64,000 nucleotides of DNA. Origin: Sanghuangporus weigelae (lineage: Eukaryota; Basidiomycota; Agaricomycetes; Hymenochaetales; Hymenochaetaceae). Every line of letters starts with the position of its first letter. Positions within the stretch are counted from its first letter, which is position 1. The notes below the pieces were generated by a model. It searched no databases, had not been told where the DNA came from, and saw only the letters and a list, made by a program, of their open reading frames with translations. Where the stretch lies: contig CP137325.1 in NCBI GenBank assembly GCA_033182465.1, positions 496,001 to 560,000 on the forward strand, in the 5' to 3' direction. This document shows, piece by piece, positions 47,600 to 60,118 of the stretch. The position numbers were made by a program, and so were the translations under genes.

Positions 47600-48600
47600 A
47601 TTCTCAAAGTGGAGTGCAGCAGGTATGCTTCCAAGTCCACATTCTTACGATTTAAGTCTATATCTTATTATACGCAATCTACTCTGATCTATGATATTGA
47701 TCCTTCAATTGTATACACTGGCATATGTGATTTGAATCAGATCAACGACACGACAGAGAGCTCGCCGAAGCTGGAAGTGAGTCACTCCACTGGACAATCT
47801 AATTCATCTATGTTTGTTACATTTAACGGTAATGCGCCTGGTTTAGTTCTTGTACTTCTCTGAAAAGAATCAAAAGCACACAAAGTATGATATCTGACCC
47901 TATACAGGCTGATGCCCCCATTCGTACACTCTATGCGATCAACGATGCCAAACCGATTGCAAAGACCGTTCCGACTTCGTCCTAGGATCCGGACTCACTT
48001 CACCATCTTTTACATCGCTTGTGGTGCCGAGGGGTTTGCATAACCTGACAGTGCAAGTTGTCGAAACAGGAACTGACCGTAATTACATCTTTCAACAGTT
48101 CACTGACATTACAGGCGAAGATGGAAGTACCACGAGCACTAGCATCTCTCCGTGAGGAACTGATGGGCAAAGTGGAGCCTCAGGTCTTGCAGGCAATACT
48201 GGAACTGATGTGCCTAGCGCAAATAGCACAAGGTATACAACAAAGACAATAGCAGTAATTGCCAGCATGTTGGGTGCCGTTGCGTTGCTTATCGTCTTAC
48301 TCACATCTTCTATCTGGAAGAGGAAAGGGCTAAGCGTTCCGAGCCCGACGAATCGCACAGAGGGCAGTCACTTTTGAAGGCTGAGATACTCAGGGCTTAA
48401 TCTATTTATAGTGGACGAGCAAAGGGTTGAGAATAGGCCTTTATCCGGCAGCATCTCGCGTCTGGCGTCCCTCAATAGCTGTATGGACAACCCACCTCCG
48501 TACGAGGATGTTGAAGTTCGATCCAAAATATCAGCTCAGTCTCGCTTTCAACGGCAAGAGTGTCGCATGCATCATCTCACAAACCAGTAAATAGCGGACA
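47600..48600 (+). pseudogene. Family 2 member b, decayed membrane protein
   Basis: YDIDPSIVYTG and HSTGQSNSSMFVTFNG (up to 47828) match the first ectodomain exon. After an intron, API-RTLYAINDAKPIAKT (from 47916) and RGLHNLTVQVVETGTDRNY match the second, but in two frames and with a stop between. Beyond that come a Ser/Gly linker, a TM reading around 48250-48310 (IAVIASMLGAVALLIVLL), and a tail exon with ENRPLSGSISRLASLNS and PPPYEDVEV. The order of parts is normal for the family. With the frame shift and stop in the second exon I call it a pseudogene; an unusual splice could rescue part of it, but I see no consensus site that does. Confidence 0.65.
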
Positions 48601-48908
48601 CGTGGAAGAGGATCCTTCTGAAGTTGTCGTCTACCGGAAGTTTTCAGTATAGTTAGAACCTTGTTCGTTGATTCGCGCCTTCACCATCTCGAGGCTGTAG
48701 GCTTCATTGCATCATCTATATTCATCAAGATCCATGTGCAATGGAAACAAGCAACGCTTATTCTCGCGCAACCGATCTGCCGCTCAGTATTCATTCACTT
48801 GAATGTCAGGATTCTGATGCTTGATTTCAGCCAGGTTTTTTATGCGCTCGATACTACTCACGGGAGTATATGAACGTTATCCGTTGATTTCTTGTCGAAA
48901 GACTTTAG

Positions 48909-49319
48909 GGCCTGTTCGGCTGCACGAAATCACAAGATCTCGACTTGGCTCTATCATCTCTACATGACTGCAAATCATGGGTATTTGACAATCTCAACAC
49001 AATTGTGACGCGAGTTGAGGTTCAAAACCCTCACTTCTGCTGAGGGCCCATTGCACTACATTGCACGCCAGTAAAAAAATTATTTCAACTGCAGGGCAAT
49101 CGGCCCCTATGAATAGATTATTTTTGCAATTTTTAGTTTATTTTTTTGTGGTTGTGTTGTGTTGAGTGGCAGAGATACTGGAGAGAAAGAGCGGATGGTG
49201 TGTGATCTCAACTTGAAAAACAGGTCAGACCTCTTTTTCAAGTTGAGTCCAGTTTGGCAGAGAGACGCAAGATCATGACTTGAAATCATGATTTGAGATT
49301 GTGCAGCTGAACAGTGCCT
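48909..49319. mobile_element. Probable hAT-type MITE (411 bp)
   Basis: The left end GGCCTGTTCGGCTGCAC and the reverse complement of the right end, AGGCACTGTTCAGCTGCAC, are imperfect inverted repeats. Flanks GACTTTAG and GATTTTGG agree at 6 of 8 places, fitting an aged 8-bp target duplication. No coding capacity. Confidence 0.5.
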
Positions 49320-50513
49320 GATTTTGGTGTGATCTCCGATGACTTCCGCTGTATGATCAATAGGGTGGGTGGACGATCAGACTAGGTCTGTAGGTACAAT
49401 CCTAGCAGGCTAGGGCGTTCGATCCTATAGGGAGCAAGTGAGAATGAATCGGAGTAACCAAACAAAGAAGGGTGGTCTGGAGGACTCCCCTGAGGTAGAC
49501 CGAGACTCTGGCCTACTCTATAGGAACAGCAATTGATTGGAATTGGTCCAGGCAGAGTGGTCGGGGTGAACTGTCGGAGGGATAGGATGTGAATGAGTGT
49601 CTAGGTCCGTGCTCCTGTGACTGAGCAGGGGGAAACTATCTAAAAAGGAAAAGGGGGAGCGAATACATGTAGGCAGAATATAATACTCAATGATCAACTA
49701 AGGAGACCAATCTAGACGTGCTGCAGTGAGCCGAGTGAATACTTCAGCAACTTGATCACCTTGGAGATGAGTCGATGGAGAAAGAAGACAAGCTGAGAGT
49801 ATCCGAGTCACTCCTGGTGTAGTGCACACTGCTATTCTATGCGTCGGCAGACAAGTATTGTACATACTTCATCAGTGTCCAACACACTGGTGTATCAGCT
49901 GCCCGAGTGACTCCAACAGTCGCAAAGGATATATATGACTCAATTCGATCCTTCCGAGCATTCCACCATACCTTAGGATGCTGTAGTGCACTGGCCCCTC
50001 CTGTGCCAGTACACTTATACTATGACTCCCTCCCACTACAGATACCATATCCCAGTGCTGCCTACACCTTAGAGTGTGAGGGCATACTCCTACTGCACTC
50101 AAGACACCATTTGAGTATGTTTTCACCGATTTCAGCACATGTACTGTACTGCAGCGCCCTCCTAAGGCCCAGATCGATCCACCAATGGCTCTCCGACACT
50201 CAGACAGGTCTGCCGATGACTCCTACCTAGCACCAGGCACTATAGGACACATCCCTCAGTGACTACAGGCTGCCGATCTTACGATTTACTGTACATACAG
50301 TGTTAGGCAGCGAGACTAACAGACGTCAATCTCAAGGCAACCAATACAACAACAAACAGTTGGCTAACGCAAGTTGCTGGGCTAGATACATGCTATGTTG
50401 TAGTGAAGGTAAGTAGATTATTCAGTAATACTAGAGTACAAGAGTAGATACCTATGTCATAGTGAAGGTAAGTAGAATAGAAAGACAAAGAAACGAAGGA
50501 GTCAATCTAGCTA
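49320..50513. other. Repeat debris with a gag-like fragment
   Basis: The stretch about 49840-50060 (plus) reads QYCTYFISVQHTGVSAA...TPTVAKDIYDSIRSF and has a sister on the minus strand at 55640-55860. Both are fossil pieces of one repetitive element, probably an LTR retroelement, and are broken. The rest of the stretch has no gene that I can support. Confidence 0.5.
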
Positions 50514-51138
50514 AGGTAGGGAAAGTATAAACTCGACCAATCTGTCACATGTGACTGATGACCCTGATGAACCCTGATCTAACCTGATTTGGAAGGACCC
50601 TGCAGCAAAATCTGAAGTCTGATTGACCCAACCCAGGACTTTTGTTTTATTTCCCCTGAAACTCACATCTTTGAAGCTCTACAAATGTAAATTAGCTTCC
50701 TAGAGCTGGTTTGAAGCCTCTGGGAGGCTTCTCTATGCTTTGCTGGACCTTCAAGTAAAACTACTCGATTTGGGTATGACAAATACATGACAAATACATG
50801 ACAAGTGTATGACAAATGCTAGTTTTACATAATAATTTTGTATATATAAGCGACAAAAATGTAAGTTAAAAATTTTCAAGTTATGCGGAAAAGACATTCT
50901 GAGTAACTTTATAAAGTCAGGATTCTTTCCTAAATAGGAAGCTCAAATGACTATATTTTTAGAAAATAAAACCAACAAAATATAGGTATGGATCCCCCCT
51001 ACAAATGTACAAAGTCAGAATTTTCATTTGAGGTGTTGAGTTGTGTATATTTCCATTGAGATGTTGTGGGAGAGTGGATGACCAAAAGGGGTAAGGCTCA
51101 TCGCGTCACGGTTGGTCGAGTTTATACTTTCCCTACCT
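50514..51138. mobile_element. MITE with TA target duplication, copy 2 (625 bp)
   Basis: It starts with AGGTAGGGAAAGTATAAACT and ends with its exact reverse complement, with TA on each side. The internal blocks match copies 1 and 3. Non-coding. Copy 3 begins six bases further on. Confidence 0.85.
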
Positions 51139-51144
51139 TACTTA

Positions 51145-51767
51145 AGGTAGGGAAAGTATAAACTCGACTAGCTGTCACATGTGACTGATGACCCTGAAAG
51201 TCCCTGATTTAGCCTAATTAGGAAGGACCCTAGCGGCAAAAATCTCGAGGTCAGATATCCCGGTACTTGTTGAACACCAAAATATCATAGCATTTGTCTA
51301 CCAATGTGTCTTAATGTATGATAGAATGCTTTTTATGATGTTTAAGCAAGTCTATGCTGAGTTCCAAGCACCATAAGAAATGACTCTTACTAATAACGGT
51401 TAACTAAGCATAAAATTACTATATATAGGCAGTATTAGTCACTCGGAGTTTTCCGGGACACGGCAAAAGTCCAGAGGTCAAAATTTCAAAAATTTCTGAA
51501 ACTTCGCCAGGATGGTGGAAAATGAATCTTGAGCCATTTGGTACAAAAAAATTTGTTTCCTTAATTGGTCGGCCAAATCTTAGTATTTTTGAAATTTAAA
51601 AACATATATCTGTAGATATCTACAATCCAAAGACATGTATGCAGGACAAATGTATGCTTCTGAGGTGTGGGAGGCAGAATTAAAGAGTTGTGTTGTTGTG
51701 CCAAATGAGGAAGGTCAGGGTCGCGCGACGCGCGTCACAGCTAGTCGAGTTTATACTTTCCCTACCT
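51145..51767. mobile_element. MITE with TA target duplication, copy 3 (623 bp)
   Basis: Same inverted ends as copy 2 and TA on both sides. It lies head to tail with copy 2, separated only by TACTTA, which is two TA target sites with CT between. It has diverged internally from copy 2, so the pair is not a fresh tandem duplication. Confidence 0.85.
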
Positions 51768-51769
51768 TA

Positions 51770-52262
51770 TATACACTTTGGACATGGAAAAGGTCTACTC
51801 TATTAGGGGATCACATAGTGAAGGAGTGGAGTGATTAGTGAGCATCTTAGTTGGAAGGAACAGATTTAGTCATGGTAGATGAGTAAAGATGAATAAGCCA
51901 TAACAGAGCAAATGGGATTAGTAAAAACGGATGAGTAATGTAAAAGAAGAATATTAAAATGAATAATGACATAAGAAAAGAAAAGGAAAATGTTTGAGTC
52001 CTAACATCACCCCCCTCTTCAAGGTTGGGTGTCCCAACCAACCACATAAGCCTTCCGACAATGTGAACTTGTACATGGAACAAAGATTTTGATGAGGTAT
52101 TAACAGTCTTCTTGGAGCCCCTGGATGCTTTCGATAAAATTCTTCAACTGCTTCCTTAGTATTATCTCCAACGTCCGATTCTGAAAGGATCCGCTCAAAA
52201 TCTTGCATCAGGATCGACACAATTAGCAGATCTACATGATCGGCCTTCCAAACGCTGTAGTG
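51770..52262 (-). mobile_element. LTR-retrotransposon fossil, 3' end
   Basis: On the minus strand, a short coding remnant up to about 52010 is followed by a purine-rich tract (GAAGAGGGGGGTGATG) and then TGTTAGGACTC, the usual polypurine tract to LTR junction. The LTR itself runs down towards 51770 and its outer end is not clear. It is broken, with most of the element absent. The coding remnant shares a short segment with the opposite strand near 58600-58660. Confidence 0.55.
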
Positions 52263-54132
52263 CGCCGCACCTGCCTGTACTGGTACATCGGTACAGGCCC
52301 CTCAGTACTCTGTACAGTATACCATCGTGCGGCGACCGCTACGCCTCCGCTGCTCCTTATGACTATCCAATCGCCACTCCTCGAGTTGCCGCTCGACCAA
52401 TAGGGCCACCGACTCCCCTCATTCGAAAGCGGGTTCAGCCTCTCTCGAACCAGACACCCTCAGACAAGCCTCCAGACAATTAAGAAAAATAAAGTTACTC
52501 CAGGCATCAGTTCAAGCAGACTGGCGACATCTGTCGGACCGCCGCCGCTCTGCGCTGCCGATGTACCGTCACGTCTTCAGTTGCCTCTTTCTGTGTGCCC
52601 GGTGTCGCCACTTTGCGTCTCTGGGTGGCCTCCCCAAACTGTCTTGGCATCATAGATGAGGTACCCGGATCCTCCAGACTTTCCAAACTAAATGCACTTG
52701 GCCAGCTGCGTCTTCCGATATGCGGGCGCCTGGAACGTTGTGGCAGATGTATCCACTACAGCGGTGGAAGTATATCAAACCGCACAGCCGATTGAATGTT
52801 CGTCGGCTCCCGTCAATTGGTTTACCCGACGTCAGCTGGAGGTTTTACAAGGTCCAAGGTACCACGTTTCATGTTCATACTATGCCACTTTGCGCACCGA
52901 GTCCAGTATCGAACGTGATGGCCACTAGCATATTCCCCACTTTAGTATTACTGCCTCCCCTGACGTTTCATATTCGTATGGTGCGACCACCTAGTGATCC
53001 GAGTGTGCCCAATGATATGATGTGCCGCACCAATTGCTGCCAACCCGATCGGCGCATGCCCGTGTCTTGGCAGCTTTGCGGCGCACCCCAATCTTCAGGC
53101 CCACCCCGATCGTGCGCCTGTGACACGCCGTTACCGTCGCTGCCTCTGTTACGCTCATCACCAGTATTCCCCAATATATATAGACCTCATGTATGTAGTG
53201 TCGAATGGAAGTGCAGAATAGATCTGAGTGCACTCCTCTCTTCTCTGTTAGTCGCTTCGCTCCCTATCGCCTCTGCCGAGGATTACGCACCGACCCAAGA
53301 CTCTGCTCCCATTTAGGTAATATTAGGGGCACGTGCTTCCCCGCCACTGTGCAGGTGATCAGTGGGGTTACCCCGGGTCCTGAGAGTTGGCAATGCCATT
53401 GCCCTCTTGATAATCAGCGACACCATCACTCTTCTGATGATCGCCAACGCCTGCGCAACCCGACAATGCCGTCACTCTACTACTTATCCACAATGCCAAA
53501 ACCTTACAAGCGATCACTGACCAAGTTCTCTTCCTGGTGATCAACGAAGACGTCACTCTCCTGGTGATCAATGAAGACGTCACTCTCCTGGTGATCACGG
53601 ACGTTCGCAACCCGACAATGCCATAGCTCTACTACTTATCCACAATGCCGAGACCGTACAAGCAATCGCCGACCGAGTTCTCCTCTTAGTGATTGGCAAG
53701 GACGTCACTCCCCTGGTGGTCGCTGATGCCCATGCAACCTGTCGACGCCATCGCTCTATTACTTATCCACAACGCCGAGACTTTACACTCAATCACTGAC
53801 CAAGCTCTCATCGTGAAGATCGACAACGACACCAATCTCTTAGTGATCATCGGCGCCTCTGTCCCATGTGCTATCAGCGGCGCCCCTCCGTACATTGACC
53901 GTGTTCCAGTCTTTACGATTGAGCTCTCCCCCACGACTGAACGTCCATTCCGATTGGCGGCAGTGCTTCTGGGTCAAATTGTTTGCTGCGGCATTGAGCT
54001 GTCTAGAGGGCCTAGCTGCGAGTTGCACTCTTTCTTACCTCTCCGATCTTTGACATCGCCGACGCCTCCCTGTGGTCGAACGCAGCCGCCTTCACCGCTG
54101 CTTAAGAGGGTCTGATAGTCTACAATGCAACC
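52263..54132. mobile_element. ~1.9-kb GC-rich insertion in the left arm of the inverted repeat
   Basis: In the right arm, the sequences equivalent to positions just before 52263 and just after 54132 are only a few bases apart (near 58584-58588). The left arm has therefore received an insertion of about 1.87 kb. It has a different, GC-rich composition and contains a tandem repeat. I see no terminal repeats and no recognisable gene. Confidence 0.55.
53430..53870. repeat. Degenerate ~145-bp tandem repeat, three units
   Basis: Units begin near 53440, 53590 and 53730. They share ACTTATCCACAA(T/C)GCC, GA(C/T)C(A/G)A(G/A)(T/C)TCTC and GA(C/A)GACGTCACTC-type blocks. Inside the first unit a 27-bp block (GTGATCAA(C/T)GAAGACGTCACTC) is itself repeated. 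Confidence 0.65.
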
Positions 54133-55520
54133 GGTAACCAAGCTAGCTAACACGGGCCCAAGCGATCAAGCGGCCTAGGCAACAGTAACCCATTACCACC
54201 CGAGTGCTAAAAGTACCGAAGCGAATACGTAATCCCCGCTAACAGCTAACACTGCCGACTGAACAACCAGAGTAACCTCAATCAAAGAAGCGATCAAACT
54301 TCTTAGAAGTCCAGAAGCACAACTACTAAAGCCTAAACACTAAAAGGCTAAAGGCTAATAAGGTTTATGGAGATCTCACTGGCATTTCAGCACTGTCAAG
54401 TCTGTGCTCAAGTTTACATGGTCCTCTACGAGGTATACTACATAGTATGCATGTCAACCGCTAGCACTCATGACTGTCATATCGAAACTGAGCGACACCT
54501 TCAAGATACAATGCATTCCAATCCACCAAATCCAGTAGTACCCAAGAAACAAGAGGAACTCACGATCACAACTCGTACCCCTCAAACTGCTAACCCAATA
54601 ACTTGGAGAATGATTAGATGGTATAGACCGGAGTTGCACACACTATGTCCAGCATCCACAATACAGGCAAACCTTTATTTACCAAGGGATGTGAACCTGG
54701 AGACCAAGCAGTTACAACTCCTTATACAATGAAGGATATGGCATTACATTCGAGACATACGATACAAAGGCAAAGCATGGCTAGTCACCAGAACCCAGCA
54801 GAACCCGCCAGCAGAACTTATGCAGTTCATGATATGCCTTAGACTATACTTGACACCGACCCGACACCTTAATACTGACGTGCGAGTTATGCTTACACTC
54901 ATGGGACCTCGAGATGAATTCCAAAGAATTACATACTAAGCAGCCTACATCACTCCAAGAGCAAGGATGTCACTCAATAATAGCAATAACATCGTTATGG
55001 AGTACTGACAGTGGAGCATTCCACATTGGAACACCACCTCTATTGTCTCAGTCAGCAACTCCACAGAATGCTGTCATAGTGGAGACGACCTTACAAAGAT
55101 TGGAGCAAAGTACAGCAGGATGACAAAGAAACAGATGTAATGGTGGAGAAAAGTGGAGTAAAGTGGAGACAGGATGAGTAAGAAATAAGACAGAAAATGG
55201 AATATCTGGGAGCATAAATAGTTGTAGGATTAGGCCCTCATTTCCCCATCTTTCGATCCTCTTAACACACGGTGTAAAGTCCTAACCAGGCTATTACTGT
55301 GTGCCTTGTACTATCACACCTCTTGGAAATCCCAATCTGCTTTTACTCTTACCTCATATCTGAAAGTATCCCTAACTCGGACCACGACTAAGAAGGTTAG
55401 TAAAGGGACCGCGTGGTACGGCCAGATGTGGGTAGATAAGATCACCTCTGCACAACACATCATTGCTTAGGCAAAAAGATCAAACTGGTGTAACCCCAGG
55501 CCTACTTCCTAACACCTCAG
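54133..55520 (+). repeat. Left arm of a ~1.4-kb inverted repeat
   Basis: Colinear in reverse complement with 57139-58583, at a moderate level of divergence. It carries a broken coding frame with residues ASTIQANLYLPRD and LVTRTQQNPPAELMQF that is also present in the other arm. I do not recognise the protein; it is probably part of a retroelement or other transposon. Fossil, broken. Confidence 0.75.
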
Positions 55521-55619
55521 AGTGCCAATATCCATTCGGATGACTGAAGCAGTGGTCGGCGACTGGTAGTGTGACAAAGTATAGACAACAAAATATGGTG
55601 TGGCACCTATGGCACAGTA

Positions 55620-56110
55620 TTAGTGGGTCTTTGGGGTCTCGGAAGGTGACATATGTGTAAGGGAAGGTAAAATGGCGTGAACCGAAATATGTACAAAGTC
55701 TCGGGCACGTCCTAAGGTATGGCGGAGCACTTGGAAGGATCGAATCAAGTTGTATATATCCTTTGCAACTGTTGGAGTAGCTTGGGCAGCTGATACACTA
55801 GTGTGTTGGACACTGGTGAAGTATGTACAATACTTGTCCGCTGACACATAGAATAGCGATGTGTGCTACAGCGACAGTTGGGAATTGGCGGACACACATC
55901 AAAGTCAAGTCAGGAATCCTTTGCAAAAGTAAATATTGGGACAAAGCTTCGCTATTGTCCCAATCTTGCTGAGCCTTCTTTTCTTCAGCAGTAGGAGGCA
56001 TCGATGTAGATAGAGCAGAAGGCGGCAAGGGCATTTGAGCTGGAGGTACTGTTCCAATTGTCTGTGGTTGTGTCTGAGTAGCTGGAGCGGCTGTTGCTGC
56101 TGCTGCTGTC
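55620..56110 (-). mobile_element. Gag-like fossil in the loop of the inverted repeat
   Basis: The minus strand reads TAEEKKAQQDWDNSEALSQY and further on SVQHTSVSAAQATPTVAKDI, the second part shared with 49840-50060. A short hydrophilic gag-like fragment, broken; assignment to a Copia-type element is tentative. Confidence 0.45.
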
Positions 56111-57138
56111 TGGGTCTAGGATGTTAGAATCAGAGTAAGATGAGTAATATATGTGACTTACTACTGAAGCAAGTGTCTCACACTGCTTGAGATGACAAGC
56201 GATATCGATGAATCAGGCAAAGGTAGCTATCAAGCTAGTGTTTGTATGAGAGAAGATTCCAACTCACTTTGTGAGGCGTTTGGAAGATGAATTAAACTGA
56301 CACTTGGATGGCTCGTTTGGCCTTCTTTTATACTCTACAGGTGTGGCTATGCTATGGCTACTACTATAACTATCTACCTCTGTCTTTGTGCTGTCCACAA
56401 TCCTTTCCTTGTCAATTCCTTGCGTTCCTTGTCAATTCCTAGAGCTCCTTGTCAATTCTGACCATACTTCATGTTCTGGTTCGTTCTACCAGTTTCACAG
56501 CTCCACAATGCTGTGTGCTACAATGCCTGAGCTCTACTCCTATAGTTTAATTGTTACTAGCACATTCTGGTGCATACTTTCTATCTTCAGCGATTTTGCT
56601 GGTAATTCTTTAATACTGAGTTCTACCAGTTCCTTCTGATTTGTTCCACAGCTTTTCTTCCTTGGAGTTAGGACTTACATGCTTCTTCCAACTCGGACTA
56701 TCTGACTGATGCTTTAACTCCTATTGATTCATCCTGCTACTCTGTCTGTGCGGGCTGGAATGTCTTTACTCTCATCTACTACTTGCAATCGCTTCTTATC
56801 TCTTTCCTGATAAGATTACCTTCGCGTATCTAGCGATCATCGATCTCCATGGATTTCAAGCTTCTGTGCCTGCTCAGTATGACGTCTTCCTCCAGAAGTC
56901 CTGTGGGTTTCCCCACCAGCGTTCTATCATCTACCGGAAAGCTTAACTTGTGTAGGTATGTTGTCATCCTTGTGAATCCTTCTTCTGGCGGCATCGGGAT
57001 CTTAATCTTGCCGATAATGAACTTTATTCTGTGTTCTATCATTAGCTCAGTGATCCGTTCATCTATAATTGATACTCCTTCTGTATCAATGAGTCTAATG
57101 AATTCTTTAACTCTAGTCGATGTATTCTCTGCTACTCG

Positions 57139-58583
57139 TCTGTTAGGGAGTAGGCCCGGGGTTACACCGGTTCGATCCTTTTGCCTAAGCAGCGGTGTAT
57201 TGTGCAGAGGTGATCTTATCTACCCACGTCTGGCTGTACCATGCGGTCCCTTACTAGTCTTCCTAGTCGCGGTCCGAGTTATAGATGCTTTCAGATACGA
57301 GGTGATAGTAAAGCAGATTGGGATTTCCAAGAGGCGTGATAGTACAAAGCACACAGTAATAGCTCGCTATAGGGCAAGCTTTACACCAGTGTGTTAAGAG
57401 GATCGAAAGATGGGGAAATGAGGGCCTAATCCTACAACTATTTATGCTCCCAGATATTCCATTTTCTATCCTATTTCTTACTCATCCTGTCTCCACTTTA
57501 CTCCACTTTTCTCTACCTTTCTCCACCATTACATCTGTTCCTTTGTCATCCTGCTGCGCTTCGCTCCACTTTGCTCCAATCTTTGTAAGGTCGTCTCCAC
57601 TATGACAGAATTCTGTGGAGTTGCTGACTGAGACAATAGAGGTGGTGTTCCGATGTGGAATGCTCCACTGTCAGTACTCCATAACGATGTCATTGCCATC
57701 ATTGAGTGGCATCTTTGCTCTTGGAGCGATGTAGGCTGCTCGGTATGTGATTCTTCGGAATTCATCTCGAGTCCAGCAAGGGTAAGCATAACTCGCATGT
57801 CTGTGTTAAGGTGTCGGGTCGGTGTAGAGTATGGTCCAAGGCATATCATGAACTGCATAAGCTCTGCTGGTGGGTTCTGCTGAGTTCTGGTGACTAGCCA
57901 TGCTTTGCCTTCATATCGTATGTCTCGAATGTAATGCCATATCCTTCGTTGTATAAGGAGTTGTAACTGCTTGGTCTCCAGGTTCGCATCTCTCGGTAAA
58001 TAAAGATTTGCCTGTATCGTAGATGCTGGACATGGTGTGTGCAACTCTGGTCTATACCATCCAATTATTCTCCAGGTTATCGGGTTCGCAATTCGAGGGG
58101 TTCAAGTTGTGATCGTGAGTTCCTCTTGTTTCTTGGGTACTATTGGGTTTGGTGGATTGGAATGCATTGTATCTTGAAGGTGTCGCTCGGTTTCGATGTG
58201 ACAGTCACGTGTACTAACTGTTGCCGTGCATACTATGTAGTATACTTCATAAAGGACCATGTAAACTCGTGCACAGACTTGACAGTGCTGAAATGCCAGT
58301 GAGGTCTCCATAAACCTTATTAGCCTTTAGCCTTTTAGTGTTTAGGCTTTAGTAGTTGTGCTTCTGGACTTCTAAGAAGTTTGATCGCTTCTTTTGATCG
58401 AGGTCGCTCTGGTTGCTTGGTCGGCGGCGTTAGAGTGGTAGTCCACGGTAATAGGCGGTCGGCGGTGTTAGCTGTTAGCGGGATTACGTATCCACTTCGG
58501 TGCTTCTAGCGCTCGGGTGGTAACGGGTTACTGTTGCCTAGGCCGCTCGATTGCTTGGGCCCGTGATAGCTGGCTTGGTTACC
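57139..58583 (-). repeat. Right arm of the ~1.4-kb inverted repeat
   Basis: Reverse complement of 54133-55520. Its coding frame (minus strand) is open longer than in the left arm, but also fossil. The loop between the arms is about 1.6 kb. Confidence 0.75.
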
Positions 58584-58649
58584 AGTCGCGTTTGGAAAGC
58601 TGATCGTGTAGATCTGTTGATCGCGTTGATCCTGATGCGAGATTTTGAG

Positions 58650-59545
58650 CGGATCCTTTCACATATGCTCATATGTTATGTATCCTTGGTTAGGCTTTTC
58701 TACCCCGTCTTGTATAATGTATCCTGGGAATATCCTGTGTGTTGCTTGTATGTCGAAGTTCATTTGTAATACTTCGGTCATCAGGATCGATGTAATTATT
58801 GTACAGTAAATGTCCCATCCGATTTGATGTGCTTGTTGACATTTCTCACAGTCTTTTACTTCTGGCCATTCACTGGCTCGTCCTTGGTTAACTATTCTCT
58901 TTATCATGGCTTCGAGCGTTCTCGATGAGCGTGTATACATGTTGCTTATATGCTATCACGTGCATACTATAATGCTGACTAAAGCAATTTCTAACATAGG
59001 ATCTCATTGCTCAATGAGCTTGCGGCGCAGCTGGGGTCGAGGATGAAGTGCCCAGAGGCTGCGTTGTGCCAAGTGCACTCCCAGTTCCTATAGGTGGCCA
59101 TTGCTGAGGCTCTAGTTGCATTCCTGAAGGTGCAGTCACTGCAGCAGGTCCAGGATGAGTAGAAGTGCCATCAAAATGGCCCCAGACACATTTGGCATGA
59201 ACAGCGTCTTCGAAATGGTATGAAAAGATAGCTCAGTTTTCCCCTGAAGGTTCAAGTTTTGGTACAGCACTTGTAAGCAAGTCGTATGCATATTGGTTGG
59301 TAGTCATTTTTGAAAACCAAATTCATCTTGACTAAACAGAGCGGATCTCAAGCACAGTGAAAGCCAAGGCTCATAACCTCTGAGCAGGGGAGCGAGCGAA
59401 TGATTCGAGCACACAGCTAGTTGATTCGGGAACTAAGAAAATACATGAAGAATAGACTACATATTTATAGGTTTTCTGTATGTTGTAAATGGAGTAGACG
59501 CGAGACATGGATCGGATGAATATAATACATCATAGAGGAGTAACA
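58650..59545 (-). mobile_element. Copia-like LTR-retrotransposon fossil, 5' end
   Basis: On the minus strand, a possible LTR starts near 59540 with TGTTACTCC and contains a TATAAATATG box. A possible primer-binding region (GGTTATGAGCC) lies near 59375. Then comes the beginning of a gag-like frame with HFEDAVHAKCVWGHFDGTS. Further gag-like residues (EAMIKRIVNQGRASEWPEV) lie down to 58650. The element is broken and incomplete, and its LTR start does not match the LTR remnant near 52 kb, so at least two elements are present. Confidence 0.55.
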
Positions 59546-59695
59546 GAAACAAAGCGGAAGTATGAAACAATTAGGTCGAATAGCGACTGTAAAATAAACC
59601 GAGACAAAACCAGTCCGAGACACGTGCTCCGGATATTCCTCGGGACTTCGTTGATTTGAGTTCCAACATTGCAGGTCTGGACTGCGACTCTGGAA

Positions 59696-60110
59696 TAGGG
59701 CTCCGCGTGTATCTGTAATTTACGGATACGGCCCGCATCGTATACGCATATGGCCGTGTCTGTACTGCTCTTTTTTGAAGGCAAATATACGGGCCGTAAA
59801 AGTACGGCTGTAGCATAACTGGTCCCATATACGGAAAATAGTGGTCACATGATTATAAAATTGCTCAAAATCATTCTTTTCACCCCTAGCTAAGCAAATA
59901 AAGCCTAAATGATCATTTCTAAGACCAAATGAGGGTCGGTCAATCGGGTTTCCTGTTGTTATGTAAGTAAATTTTGATACCGTATACGGATACGGCCGTG
60001 TCCGTAACGCTCTGTGGAAGCAAATATACGGCCCGTAAAAATACGGCCGTCCCCGTATGCGGACCTTGTTTATACGCACGTAACCGTATACGGGTACGCG
60101 CGGAGCCCTA
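59696..60110. mobile_element. hAT-type MITE with perfect 8-bp target duplication (415 bp)
   Basis: The ends TAGGGCTCCGCG and CGCGGAGCCCTA are perfect inverted repeats, flanked on both sides by CTCTGGAA (59688-59695 and 60111-60118). Inside, CGTATACG/CGGATACGGCC(G/C) palindromic words recur many times near both ends. Non-coding. The intact duplication suggests a fairly young insertion. Confidence 0.9.
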
Positions 60111-60118
60111 CTCTGGAA

